Assembly (NCBI RefSeq): GCF_042139015.1
Contig: NZ_JBHIKY010000010.1
Location: forward strand, 1 to 64,000
Direction of reading: 5' to 3'
Length of the DNA stretch: 64,000 nucleotides
Origin: JBHIKY01 sp042139015
GTDB taxonomy: Bacteria > Bacillota > Bacilli > Bacillales > Marinococcaceae
Below the pieces are notes generated by a model. The model was not told the DNA's origin and did not search any database. It was given only the letters and a program-made list of their open reading frames with translations. Shown in pieces: positions 8,865 to 17,007 of this stretch. The translations under genes and the position numbers were made by a program. Position 1 is the first letter of the stretch; the number at the start of each line of letters is the position of its first letter.

Positions 8865-10082
8865 ATGAATTTTTTATGGGGGATTATGGGGATTGCTTTT
8901 GTTCTGCTGTTAGCGTTTCTATTCTCTACGAGAAAAAAATCGCTCAGGTTCAGGACAATTCTAGGAGGATTAGGGTTTCAACTGCTTTTTGCGTTTATTG
9001 TTTTACAGTGGCCGTTAGGGAGAAAAGCGCTTGAGCAATTAACAATTGGTGTACAGAGTGTGATTGATAATGCAAATGAAGGAATTAATTTCCTATTCGG
9101 AGATCTATTGACATTAGAAGGAGTAGGGAGTGTATTTGCATTTCAGGTCCTGCCGATTATTATTTTCTTTTCCTCTTTGATCGCTGTTTTGTATTACATA
9201 GGTGTAATGCAATGGATAGTTAAAATTATTGGTGGATTTTTATCATTTGTTTTAGGAACTAGTAAAGCAGAATCGATGTCTGCTGCAGCGAATATTTTTG
9301 TCGGACAAACAGAAGCACCGCTGGTAGTCAGGCCATACTTGGCAAAGATGACAAAATCAGAGCTGTTTACTGTTATGACAGGTGGTCTTGCTTCCGTAGC
9401 AGGTTCTGTCCTTTTTGGATATGCCTCTCTTGGTATTCCATTGAATTACTTATTAGCCGCCAGCTTTATGGCTGCTCCTGCCGGCTTAATAATGGCAAAG
9501 ATTATGATGCCGGAAACGGAAAAATCAGCGACGACAGATGAAATCAAAATCGAGAAGGATAAAGAATCGCAAAATGTGATCGACGCCGCAGCACGTGGTG
9601 CTTCTACCGGGTTACAGCTCGCATTGAATGTAGGGGCAATGCTTTTAGCATTTATTGCATTAATCGCTGTCATCAATTCCCTCTTTTCTCTTGTCGGCGG
9701 CTGGTTTGGGGTAGAGAATCTGTCACTAGAGATGATTTTAGGATTCGTTTTCGCACCAGTGGCCTTCATGATCGGAGTCCCATGGGCAGAGGCTCTGGCT
9801 GCGGGAAGCTATATCGGACAAAAGCTGGTAGTAAATGAATTTGTGGCATATGCGTCGTTTGCACCGGAAATTGACAATTTCACTGAAAAATCTCAGGTGG
9901 TTATAACATTCGCATTGTGTGGTTTCGCAAACCTTTCTTCCATGGCTATTATTCTTGGGGGGATCGGCGGGCTTGTACCAGAACGACGGGCAGAAATTGC
10001 CCAGCTTGGGCTGCGCGCTGTGTTGGCCGGAGCACTTGCTTCCTTGCTGAGTGCTGCGATCGCCGGTATGTTTGTTGGATAA
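8865..10082 (+). CDS. nupC: NupC-type nucleoside:cation symporter
   Basis: A 405-residue concentrative nucleoside transporter that takes up nucleosides with H+ or Na+. Ordered family segments are visible: N-terminal spans, ILGGLGFQLLFAF, the substrate-site helix AANIFVGQTEAPLVV (Gln-Thr-Glu is the nucleoside-contact motif), MTGGLASVAGSVLFGYASLG and, near the C-terminus, ALCGFANLSSMAIILGGIGG. The reading frame is open further upstream to 8733, but ATG at 8865 with GGTGGTG before it gives the family-typical N-terminus MNFLWGIMGIAF. It is followed by a strong terminator and looks monocistronic. No purine-riboswitch pattern was found in its leader. Confidence 0.93.
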   Translation: MNFLWGIMGIAFVLLLAFLFSTRKKSLRFRTILGGLGFQLLFAFIVLQWPLGRKALEQLTIGVQSVIDNANEGINFLFGDLLTLEGVGSVFAFQVLPIIIFFSSLIAVLYYIGVMQWIVKIIGGFLSFVLGTSKAESMSAAANIFVGQTEAPLVVRPYLAKMTKSELFTVMTGGLASVAGSVLFGYASLGIPLNYLLAASFMAAPAGLIMAKIMMPETEKSATTDEIKIEKDKESQNVIDAAARGASTGLQLALNVGAMLLAFIALIAVINSLFSLVGGWFGVENLSLEMILGFVFAPVAFMIGVPWAEALAAGSYIGQKLVVNEFVAYASFAPEIDNFTEKSQVVITFALCGFANLSSMAIILGGIGGLVPERRAEIAQLGLRAVLAGALASLLSAAIAGMFVG

Positions 10083-10092
10083 TATGAAACTT

Positions 10093-10124
10093 TCCCAAAG
10101 CCGTTCTTTCGGCTTTGGGATTTT
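10093..10124 (+). terminator. Rho-independent terminator of nupC
   Basis: TCCCAAAGCCG and CGGCTTTGGGA arms, 5-base loop, then TTTT. Confidence 0.85.
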
Positions 10125-10192
10125 ACGTTTCCCTATCTATCCTGGTATGATGTGAAAGAGATTATTAAAGAGGACAGGAGGAATCAGCTGTT

Positions 10193-10396
10193 ATGATTCA
10201 CCAGAATTGGACAGAAACCGACGTAATAAAACAGTTAAAATGTCTGCATGCAGATGCAAAGAAATACAAAGTGGACCGTGTACTCACTCCTGGTAAAGTG
10301 TATGATGTGAAAAATGAAACGGATGAGTTTTATTTTATCATTGACAACACAGGTAAAATCGGAGGATTTAAAAAGGATTATTTTGAAGAAATTTAA
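10193..10396 (+). CDS. Small conserved protein (DUF6501-like), 67 aa
   Basis: A short soluble protein with the pattern KCLHADAKKYKVDRVLTPGK, then YDVKNETDEFYFIIDNTGK and the ending GGFKKDYFEE. From memory this resembles the small Bacillales family DUF6501; function unknown. An SH3-like beta barrel is plausible from the alternating hydrophobic strands. ACAGGAGGAATC precedes the ATG, a strong ribosome site. Single gene between two terminator-like structures. Confidence 0.7.
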   Translation: MIHQNWTETDVIKQLKCLHADAKKYKVDRVLTPGKVYDVKNETDEFYFIIDNTGKIGGFKKDYFEEI

Positions 10397-10485
10397 AAGA
10401 AGGCTGGGGCGGTAACAGCCTAGTACTTTAATTGTAACTATATTAAAGTACAATGATTATAAGGGCGGGTCGTACAAAAATACAT

Positions 10486-10589
10486 TCTCCTGCACTTTAG
10501 AAATATAAACTTTTGTAAGTATCAAGTTTAAGAAAAACCAGGCTTGCTGCCATTTACTTGGCGACCAGCCTGGTTTTTCTTTACTGTTT
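10486..10589. repeat. Stem-loop repeat element, copy A (also a bidirectional terminator)
   Basis: About 104 bp that align with 60013-60112. Both start TCTCYTGCACTTTAGAA and end TTTTTCTTTACYGTTT. The stem here is CCAGGCT/AGCCTGG around a loop containing TTTACTTGGCGA; in the other copy the stem bases differ but pair again and the loop core stays the same. A runs on the left and T runs on the right would allow termination in both directions, between the 10193 gene and the convergent dehalogenase. Confidence 0.7.
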
Positions 10590-10606
10590 ATGACCACCCT
10601 CGTTTT

Positions 10607-11275
10607 TTATCTTTCCATGACAGGGGAAAGGGAATGGAATTCAAAGTCCGGCTTAAATCCCAGCTTTTCCTGCGGCATGCCTTTTCGGTTTATCCAGGTG
10701 GATTGGAATCCAAAGCTTTTTGCACCTGTAATATCCCAGCCATTTGAGGATAGAAACATAATTTCTTCTCTTTGTAACCCGGTTTTCTCTAAAATAAGGC
10801 TGTATGCGGCAGGAGAAGTTTTATACTGCTTGACTTGATCCACACTAAGAATGGCATCAAAAAGCGTGTTAATACCTGCCTGTTCAAGTAAAGGAAGCAG
10901 CATTTCTTCTGTTCCATTGCTTAATACCAACAGCTGCTTATTTTTATCCTTTAAGGATTTTAAAACATCTGCAGATTCATTAAATAAAGATAATTGACGG
11001 TAAGCTCTCAATAGATCCGTGACAGCCTCTGGAGATGCATTTTCCCCGTTCGCTTCTGCGGCATAACATAAAGACTCCTCTGTTACGAAATCAAATGGCT
11101 GATAGCGGCCCATCATTTGTCGAAGAAAAGTATACTCAATCTGCTTTTCTCTCCACAATTGGCTGATACTTTCTCCTTTACCGGGAAACCATTTTTCGCA
11201 GGTCGCTGAAACTGAATGAACATCAAATAAGGTTCCATATACATCAAATACATACGCTTTCGGCTTCAAAATCAT
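10607..11275 (-). CDS. Type II L-2-haloacid dehalogenase-like hydrolase
   Basis: A 222-residue HAD-superfamily hydrolase of the L-2-haloacid dehalogenase class, which replaces halogen by hydroxyl through an aspartyl ester. The order of motifs fits: nucleophile in YVFDVYGTLFD (Asp11), the type II signature WREKQIEYTFLR with the halide-binding Arg, LSNGTEE (motif II), the Lys in QYKTSP (motif III), and FLSSNGWDITGAKSFGFQS (motif IV with the Ser-Asn-Asp set). Length is normal for the class. The ribosome site GGGAGG is very close to the ATG, so the exact start is slightly uncertain. It may form a pair with the esterase upstream at 11322 (47-bp gap). Confidence 0.88.
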   Translation of the reverse strand: MILKPKAYVFDVYGTLFDVHSVSATCEKWFPGKGESISQLWREKQIEYTFLRQMMGRYQPFDFVTEESLCYAAEANGENASPEAVTDLLRAYRQLSLFNESADVLKSLKDKNKQLLVLSNGTEEMLLPLLEQAGINTLFDAILSVDQVKQYKTSPAAYSLILEKTGLQREEIMFLSSNGWDITGAKSFGFQSTWINRKGMPQEKLGFKPDFEFHSLSPVMER

Positions 11276-11321
11276 GACCTCCCTATTGTATGTGGAAATC
11301 TATACCCTGCACCGCTGCAGG

Positions 11322-12083
11322 TTAAGCATGCACAGATGAAGCGTGGAGATGGCGTTTGATAAATAATAGTGAATCTTCTGCAATCATAGGAAGATCATGA
11401 TCCATTGTCGCCACATGGTAGGAATTAGGCAGCGATTGCAGGGATTTATGCTGAGATTGGATGCAGCGGTAGATATAGGAAGCATTATCAGGTGGTACTA
11501 CATGATCTATCACAGAGTGAAATATTTGCGCTGGACAACGAACATGCGGTAAAAATTTATTAACGATGTTGGTGAGAGTTACCAGTTCGGAAACTGAGAT
11601 AAGAGGGATGCGAGAATACGTAATTTCATGAACCCCTTCTTTTTTTATATCAGGCTTGTCGTCTGTAATATAAGTTTCAGTAGATTTTTTTATCATCTCT
11701 TCCATAAAGGGAATGTCAATGGCAGGATTAATTAATACAATGCCGGAAATATTTTTATATTTACTTGCGAGAGCAAGAGTCAATGTGCCTCCCATGGACT
11801 GACCGACTACAAATATCCTTTTGCAGCGTTTTTGTAGATATATATACGCTTCTTCTATATCCTCCAGCCACTCCTTGTGGGAAGTCTTTCTCAGATCTTC
11901 AGGGTCAGTACCGTGACCACTCAATAACGGCGCGTAAACAGTAAAACCACCCTCTGCAAATAAGCAGGCAAGCTCTAATACACTTTGCGGAGTTCCAATA
12001 AATCCATGAGAGATTAGAATGCCGATGTCATTACCATGATGAAAATACGGTTCTGCTCCTTTAATGATTGGAAATTTACTCAA
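11322..12083 (-). CDS. Alpha/beta-hydrolase, carboxylesterase/monoacylglycerol lipase type
   Basis: A 253-residue cytoplasmic serine esterase similar in layout to Est30 and the Bacillus monoacylglycerol lipase. The oxyanion segment is LISHGFIGTP, the nucleophile elbow GQSMGGT, the acid lies in FHSVIDHVVPPDN and the His in the C-terminal TMDHDLPM. A cap region around residues 120-165 is helical and charged. The gene is upstream of the dehalogenase on the same strand and diverges from the sugar ABC operon. Natural substrate is not evident. Confidence 0.88.
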   Translation of the reverse strand: MSKFPIIKGAEPYFHHGNDIGILISHGFIGTPQSVLELACLFAEGGFTVYAPLLSGHGTDPEDLRKTSHKEWLEDIEEAYIYLQKRCKRIFVVGQSMGGTLTLALASKYKNISGIVLINPAIDIPFMEEMIKKSTETYITDDKPDIKKEGVHEITYSRIPLISVSELVTLTNIVNKFLPHVRCPAQIFHSVIDHVVPPDNASYIYRCIQSQHKSLQSLPNSYHVATMDHDLPMIAEDSLLFIKRHLHASSVHA

Positions 12084-12208
12084 TTAATCGTCCTCCACAC
12101 CTAATATATACTAAACATATTAACTTACTTGGTTTTATTTTAGAGAATGCTGTTATTGAAGTCAATTGATTTTCAAAAAAATATTCGTGGTAATTTTCAA
12201 AAAACTTG

Positions 12209-12237
12209 TTGATTTTTAGGAAATCTCATTATATAAT
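12209..12237 (+). promoter_or_regulatory. Sigma-A promoter of the sugar ABC operon
   Basis: TTGATT, a 17-base spacer and TATAAT. The first operator (12245-12258) starts eight bases after the -10 box, so repressor binding would block the transcription start. Confidence 0.7.
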
Positions 12238-12244
12238 CAAAATG

Positions 12245-12258
12245 TGAAAACGATTTCA
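12245..12258. promoter_or_regulatory. LacI-family/cre operator 1, TGAAAACGATTTCA
   Basis: Sequence symmetric about a central CG, as bound by LacI/GalR-family repressors. It also fits the CcpA cre consensus, so both the operon's own LacI protein (17008) and CcpA are candidates. It covers the predicted transcription start. A partial site TGAAAACGTTCT lies at 12276. Confidence 0.75.
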
Positions 12259-12302
12259 ACCAGGAGGGAGGAAGTTGAAAACGTTCTTTTTTTTATCATC
12301 AT

Positions 12303-12316
12303 TGAAAACGATTTCA
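12303..12316. promoter_or_regulatory. LacI-family/cre operator 2, TGAAAACGATTTCA
   Basis: Exact second copy of operator 1, 58 bp further downstream and directly before the ribosome site of the binding-protein gene. Two identical sites at this spacing suggest cooperative binding or roadblock repression. Confidence 0.75.
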
Positions 12317-12330
12317 GGGAGGGTTAATGA

Positions 12331-13665
12331 ATGAAGTGGTACAAAACATTAGCAATGGGGACGGCAGTAGCATCTATGACTTTTATCGCAGCATGTGGAG
12401 GTAATTCGGACGAAGAGAATGATACTTCCGGAGAAGATGCAGATACAGAAGAGACAGAAAACGGCGAAGAAGGAGCCTCCGGCGATGGAGAAGAAGTTAC
12501 GATTACATTCGCAAGAGGCTATGATGCTACAGGGAGCGACGCCCAGCTGATTGAGAAATTTGAAGAAGAAAACCCAAATATTAAAGTGAATTATCAGGAA
12601 ATGCCGGCAGATACTGGTCAGCAGCATGACCAATATGTAACAGCGTTCAGTTCCGGAAGTACAGAAATTGATGTATTTGATGCAGATGTAATCTGGCCGG
12701 CAGAATTCGGTGCTGCAGGCTATGCGATGGAATTAGACAGATTTATCGAAGCAGACGGAATTGATTTGGATGAATATTTTCCTAGTACAGTTGAAGCAGG
12801 CCAAGTAGGAGGCAAGCAGTACGCCCTGCCTAAATTTACAGATGCAGGACTTCTTTATTACAGAAGTGATATTGTAGACGAGCCGCCATCCACTTGGGAC
12901 GAGCTAATTGAGATGGCTGGTGAATATCAAGGAGAAGAAGGTACTGAGTACGGTTACTTAATGCAGGCCAATCAATATGAAGGAATGGTTGTAAACGCAA
13001 CTGAATTCATTGGTGCATATGGTGGACAAGTTATTGATGAAAACGGCGACGTGGTCATTAACAGTGAAGAGTCCATAGCTGGTCTGGAAAAAATGGCAGA
13101 GATCGTAAATGCCGAATTTGTTCCTAATGATATTTTAAGTTTCCAGGAAACAGAAACGGCAAATTCATATATTCAAGGCTCTTCTGTTTTCGCTAGGAAC
13201 TGGCCTTACATGCAGGCAATGACTAGTGATGAAGAGGAATCTGATGTCGTAGATAATGTAGAATTTACAACACTTCCTGAAGGAGATGCTGGTTCCGCTG
13301 CAGGTCTGGGCGGCTGGATGGCTATGATTAGTGCAAATACTGAGCATCCGGAAGAGTCGTGGGAATTTGTGAAGTTTATGTCAAGCGAGGAAAGTCAAAA
13401 GTTTACAGCTACTGAGGGCGGAAGAGCACCGACACGAGAAGCACTGTACGATGATGAAGAGGTAAAAGAAGCTTCACCTATTTTTGCGAATGAAGACTTT
13501 GTTGAAACACTTCAAAATGCAGTGCCGCGTCCTGTCTCCCCGATCTATCCGGAGATTTCCGATATTATGCAGGTGGAAATTTCGAAGGTTTTGAGCGGTG
13601 ACATCTCTGCTGAAGAAGCGGTACAGAATATGGAAGAAGATATGAACGCTGCAATGGAAGACTAA
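12331..13665 (+). CDS. ABC sugar transporter, solute-binding lipoprotein
   Basis: A 444-residue extracellular solute-binding protein family 1 lipoprotein, anchored outside the membrane, that delivers a sugar to the permeases encoded next. The signal peptide ends in the lipobox IAAC (Cys about residue 22) and is followed by a very acidic linker. The mature part starts VTITFARGYDATG and has the family 1 signature in the KQYALPKFTDAGLLYYRSD region, with WDELIEMA and ESWEFVKFMSSEE further on. The ligand cannot be identified; the layout is like trehalose, maltose or sucrose uptake systems. First gene of the operon, controlled by the two TGAAAACGATTTCA sites. Confidence 0.92.
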   Translation: MKWYKTLAMGTAVASMTFIAACGGNSDEENDTSGEDADTEETENGEEGASGDGEEVTITFARGYDATGSDAQLIEKFEEENPNIKVNYQEMPADTGQQHDQYVTAFSSGSTEIDVFDADVIWPAEFGAAGYAMELDRFIEADGIDLDEYFPSTVEAGQVGGKQYALPKFTDAGLLYYRSDIVDEPPSTWDELIEMAGEYQGEEGTEYGYLMQANQYEGMVVNATEFIGAYGGQVIDENGDVVINSEESIAGLEKMAEIVNAEFVPNDILSFQETETANSYIQGSSVFARNWPYMQAMTSDEEESDVVDNVEFTTLPEGDAGSAAGLGGWMAMISANTEHPEESWEFVKFMSSEESQKFTATEGGRAPTREALYDDEEVKEASPIFANEDFVETLQNAVPRPVSPIYPEISDIMQVEISKVLSGDISAEEAVQNMEEDMNAAMED

Positions 13666-13674
13666 AAGCAATGG

Positions 13675-13698
13675 GGGAGGAAAAATTCCTCCCTTTTT
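13675..13698 (+). terminator. Intercistronic, probably leaky terminator hairpin
   Basis: GGGAGGAA and TTCCTCCC arms with a 3-base loop and five T, directly after the binding-protein stop codon. Such hairpins usually give partial termination or 3'-end protection, so the binding protein is made in excess over the permeases. Confidence 0.7.
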
Positions 13699-13746
13699 AT
13701 CTTCAAAATTTTAAAAATATACCAGTAAGCGCAGAGGGTGATATAC

Positions 13747-15066
13747 ATGAAAAGACGCAGAGGCAGCGGGCTGTCAGAGACACAATTAGGATATTTAATG
13801 GTAATGCCGGCATTATTGCTCGTTATACTCATTACCATATGGCCGGTAATGCTTTCCTTTCATAACAGTTTGTTTGACTACCGCCTGAATGATCCGACAC
13901 GCTCTGAGAAAATAACATCTTCAAACATACTAATGGAATCATATGCTGATAATCATTACTACCTTGAAGGAGCTATTGATAATGCGGCAAGCTCCACGGA
14001 AAATGAAGAAGCTGCAGCGGAGGTCGAACAATTTGCCGAGCAGTATAACAGTTATCATGAGGAATTAATGAGCTTTGACGGGGTAGAAGAGACATTTACC
14101 ACCGTGGAAGAAATGCTGGCGGGTTTCGAAAACATAAATGATAATGAACTCGAATATGTCGAAGTGGATAATGAATTTGCTGAAGAATATAAAGCTTTTC
14201 TTGAAGATTCTGCTGAAAGCCTCGGCACATATGTAGAAGAAGGAAATGAAGATGGGCTGGAAAATCTGCAAAGTTATGTGAATTCATCAGCAAACTCAAT
14301 CCTTGAATCAAACTTCGTTGGATTTGAAAACTACATCGATTATTTTCAAGACAGCAGGATGTGGGCGTCAATGTCCAACACCATGATTTTTACAGTGGCT
14401 TCTGTGTTTTTTGAACTTGTTATCGGCTTAATGGTAGCCTTATTGATTAATCGAAGCTTTAAGGGACGTGGTCTTGTCCGGGCGTCTGTCCTTATCCCGT
14501 GGGCGATTCCGACAGCTGTATCCGCTATGATGTGGAGCTATCTATATGATGGACAATCAGGCATAATTGCCCACTATTTTGAACAACTCGGATTTATCAG
14601 TGACACTTCCCAGCTGCTTTCTACAGGCGGGGGAGCAATGTTCTCGATTATCTTTGCAGATGTCTGGAAAACAACTCCTTATATGGCACTGCTGCTGCTT
14701 GCCGGTCTGCAGACCATTCCAAGCGATATGTACGAAGCAGCCCAGGTAGATGGAGCTAACCGCTGGCAGCAGTTTCTCAAGGTTACGCTGCCGTTGTTAA
14801 AATCTGCAATTCTTGTTGCATTACTATTCCGTACGCTCGATGCTTTCCGTGTATTTGACCTGATTTATGTATTAACCGGCGGGGGCCCGGCAAACTCTAC
14901 GGAGTCTATATCCGTCTATGCCTATAAAGTATTATTTGCCCAGCAGAACTTTGGGGAAGGGTCCACCTTATCCGTTATTGTATTTCTGACGATTGCTTTA
15001 TTAAGTGTATTATTTATCAAATTAATCGGATCTGACTTGTTTGATAGTCGGACACCAAGAAAATAG
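13747..15066 (+). CDS. ABC sugar permease, MalF type, with a large acidic extracytoplasmic insert
   Basis: Membrane subunit of the sugar importer. After the first span (MVMPALLLVILITIWPVML) comes an insertion of about 140 residues (roughly 45-188), very rich in E and D and predicted helical, before the normal permease core resumes at FVGFENYIDYF. The core has five more spans and the EAA coupling motif YEAAQVDGANRWQQFLKVTLP that docks the ATPase. Typical Gram-positive members have about 290-300 residues; this one has 439. The insert sits where E. coli MalF has its P2 loop, which contacts the binding protein. ATG at 13747 is preferred over the GTG at 13738 because the GGTG site lies between them. 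Confidence 0.92.
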   Translation: MKRRRGSGLSETQLGYLMVMPALLLVILITIWPVMLSFHNSLFDYRLNDPTRSEKITSSNILMESYADNHYYLEGAIDNAASSTENEEAAAEVEQFAEQYNSYHEELMSFDGVEETFTTVEEMLAGFENINDNELEYVEVDNEFAEEYKAFLEDSAESLGTYVEEGNEDGLENLQSYVNSSANSILESNFVGFENYIDYFQDSRMWASMSNTMIFTVASVFFELVIGLMVALLINRSFKGRGLVRASVLIPWAIPTAVSAMMWSYLYDGQSGIIAHYFEQLGFISDTSQLLSTGGGAMFSIIFADVWKTTPYMALLLLAGLQTIPSDMYEAAQVDGANRWQQFLKVTLPLLKSAILVALLFRTLDAFRVFDLIYVLTGGGPANSTESISVYAYKVLFAQQNFGEGSTLSVIVFLTIALLSVLFIKLIGSDLFDSRTPRK

Positions 15067-15077
15067 GAGGGGAAACA

Positions 15078-15896
15078 ATGCAAAAGAAAGCAGGGAAAAC
15101 ATTTTATATCGGACTGAGTATCTTTGTATTTCTGGTCATGTTCCCTTTCATTTGGGTGTTCTTGACTTCCATCAAGCCGCCGGGGGAAATTCTTAACTTT
15201 AATTGGTTTACCACAAATCCGAATCTCGATTTCTATGTTTCAGCATTGGAAACAAGACCTTTGTTACTATATATTTGGAACAGTGTTGCGATTTCTGGAT
15301 TGACGACCATAATTGCCATCGTCTTCGCATCACTTGCTGCTTATGCAGTAACACGGCTCCCGATACGTTTTAAAGGACTGATTCTCGGCACTGTGCTTGC
15401 GGCGTCGATGTTTCCGCAGATTGCGATTATTTCTCCTATATACAACATCATTACGAGTCTGGGACTTCGCAACAGTTACACCGGACTGGTAATTCCTTAC
15501 ATTACCATCAGCCTTCCGCTGGCTATTTGGATATTGTCTACTTTTTTTCAAAAGATCCCTTATGCTCTAGAGGATTCTGCTAAAATTGACGGGGCCACCC
15601 CATTTCAGACGTTCCGGAAAATTATATTTCCTTTAGCTGCACCAGGGGTGTTTACAACAGCCATTCTCGTATTTATTGCTGCCTGGAACGAGTACTTGTT
15701 TGCACTTACAATTAACTCTCAGGATTCGATGAGAACCGTACCGGTCGGTATCTCTCTTTATCAAAGCCAATATACAGTTCCGTGGGGAGATATAACGGCG
15801 GCAACAGTAATGGTTACTATACCAATTGTTATCGTGGTTCTATTTTTCCAGCGGAGAATCGTGGCAGGTTTAACATCCGGTTCAGTAAAAGAATAG
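15078..15896 (+). CDS. ABC sugar permease, MalG type
   Basis: Second membrane subunit, 272 residues, six spans. The EAA motif LEDSAKIDGATPFQTFRKIIFPLAAPG is intact, and the C-terminus ends in a short cytoplasmic tail (RRIVAGLTSGSVKE) as in MalG-type permeases. It starts 11 bases after the MalF-type gene, with AGGAGGGG as ribosome site, so translation is likely linked. No gene for the ATP-binding subunit is present in the operon; a shared ATPase such as MsmX in B. subtilis probably energises it. Confidence 0.92.
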   Translation: MQKKAGKTFYIGLSIFVFLVMFPFIWVFLTSIKPPGEILNFNWFTTNPNLDFYVSALETRPLLLYIWNSVAISGLTTIIAIVFASLAAYAVTRLPIRFKGLILGTVLAASMFPQIAIISPIYNIITSLGLRNSYTGLVIPYITISLPLAIWILSTFFQKIPYALEDSAKIDGATPFQTFRKIIFPLAAPGVFTTAILVFIAAWNEYLFALTINSQDSMRTVPVGISLYQSQYTVPWGDITAATVMVTIPIVIVVLFFQRRIVAGLTSGSVKE

Positions 15897-15936
15897 CAGA
15901 TCAAATTATCCTTTAGTAGAAAAATAGGTGATAGAA

Positions 15937-16956
15937 ATGAAAAAATTACGTATAGGGCTTATTGGAGTCGGCGGTATTGCTACTCAGCGCCATCTTCCTG
16001 TCCTGAAACAATTACATGAGATTGCAGGCGTGGAAGCAGTATATGATATGAATCAAGCTGCAGCAAAGCATGCTGCAGAGGCGTTTCAAATTCAGCATAG
16101 GTGTGAAGAGGTTTCTGAAATTTGGGAGCACATTGATGCATTGTATATATGTACGCCAAACTCTTCACACAAGGAATTAGCCATTCAAGCATTGGAAAAC
16201 GGGAAACATGTATTTTGTGAAAAACCGATGGCAATGAGTGCAGCGGAGTGTGAAGAAATGACCGCTGCTTCGGAAAAGGCAGGAAAGATATTAATGATTG
16301 GTTATCATTACCGCTTCATGGAAGAAGTGCAGACTGCGAAGCGGATGATCGAAAATGGGGAGATAGGAGAACCATTTGTTATCCGAGCGCAGGCACTTCG
16401 GCGCAGAAAAGTCCCAGGCTGGGGAGTTTTTATCCAGAAGCATCTTCAAGGCGGAGGCTGCTTGATTGACTATGGCTGCCACTTTATTGATCTCGCTATG
16501 TATCTGCTTGATTTTCCAGGTGTTTCAGATGTACATGGGCAGGCATATACAAAAGTCAGTCGTAGTCCAGAGCAGGTGAATGAATGGGGGGCCTACAATC
16601 CGGACGACATGGATGTAGAAGACCATGTTACTGCTTATATTCGTTTCTCAGACACGACTACGATGCTTTTTGAAACATCCTGGGCAGCAAATATAGAAGA
16701 TGATAAAGAGTCCCTTAGTATTTCAGGCACTGCCGGCGGTATTGATCTTTTTCCACTCCGGCTCAATCAGACGAAATATGGGGCGATGTTGAACCAGACG
16801 GCGGCGTGGACCGGCACTGGCAAGGAGCCTGGTTATTATCAGGCCAGCAACTTTATACAGAGCTGTCTTGGAAAGGAGACACCGGTTATCACCCCAAAGC
16901 AGGCATGGGCAGTTTCTGAAGTTATTGATGCCATTTACGCCGATACAAAAGAATAG
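15937..16956 (+). CDS. Gfo/Idh/MocA-family NAD(P)-dependent sugar oxidoreductase
   Basis: A 339-residue cytoplasmic dehydrogenase. The N-terminal Rossmann fold has GLIGVGGIATQRHLP; the family catalytic motif EKPMAMS follows, and the second domain has the conserved GGGCLIDYGCHFIDLAMYLL with the His used in substrate oxidation. As last structural gene of a sugar-uptake operon it probably oxidises the imported sugar or a derivative, as in trehalose-utilisation (ThuB-like) or inositol systems; the substrate is unknown. GTG at 15928 is in frame, but AGGTGA followed by ATG at 15937 gives the better start. Confidence 0.88.
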   Translation: MKKLRIGLIGVGGIATQRHLPVLKQLHEIAGVEAVYDMNQAAAKHAAEAFQIQHRCEEVSEIWEHIDALYICTPNSSHKELAIQALENGKHVFCEKPMAMSAAECEEMTAASEKAGKILMIGYHYRFMEEVQTAKRMIENGEIGEPFVIRAQALRRRKVPGWGVFIQKHLQGGGCLIDYGCHFIDLAMYLLDFPGVSDVHGQAYTKVSRSPEQVNEWGAYNPDDMDVEDHVTAYIRFSDTTTMLFETSWAANIEDDKESLSISGTAGGIDLFPLRLNQTKYGAMLNQTAAWTGTGKEPGYYQASNFIQSCLGKETPVITPKQAWAVSEVIDAIYADTKE

Positions 16957-17007
16957 TATTTTTCATTTTAATTTAAACAAGCTAATAAGGGTGAGGGGCG
17001 CTGATAA

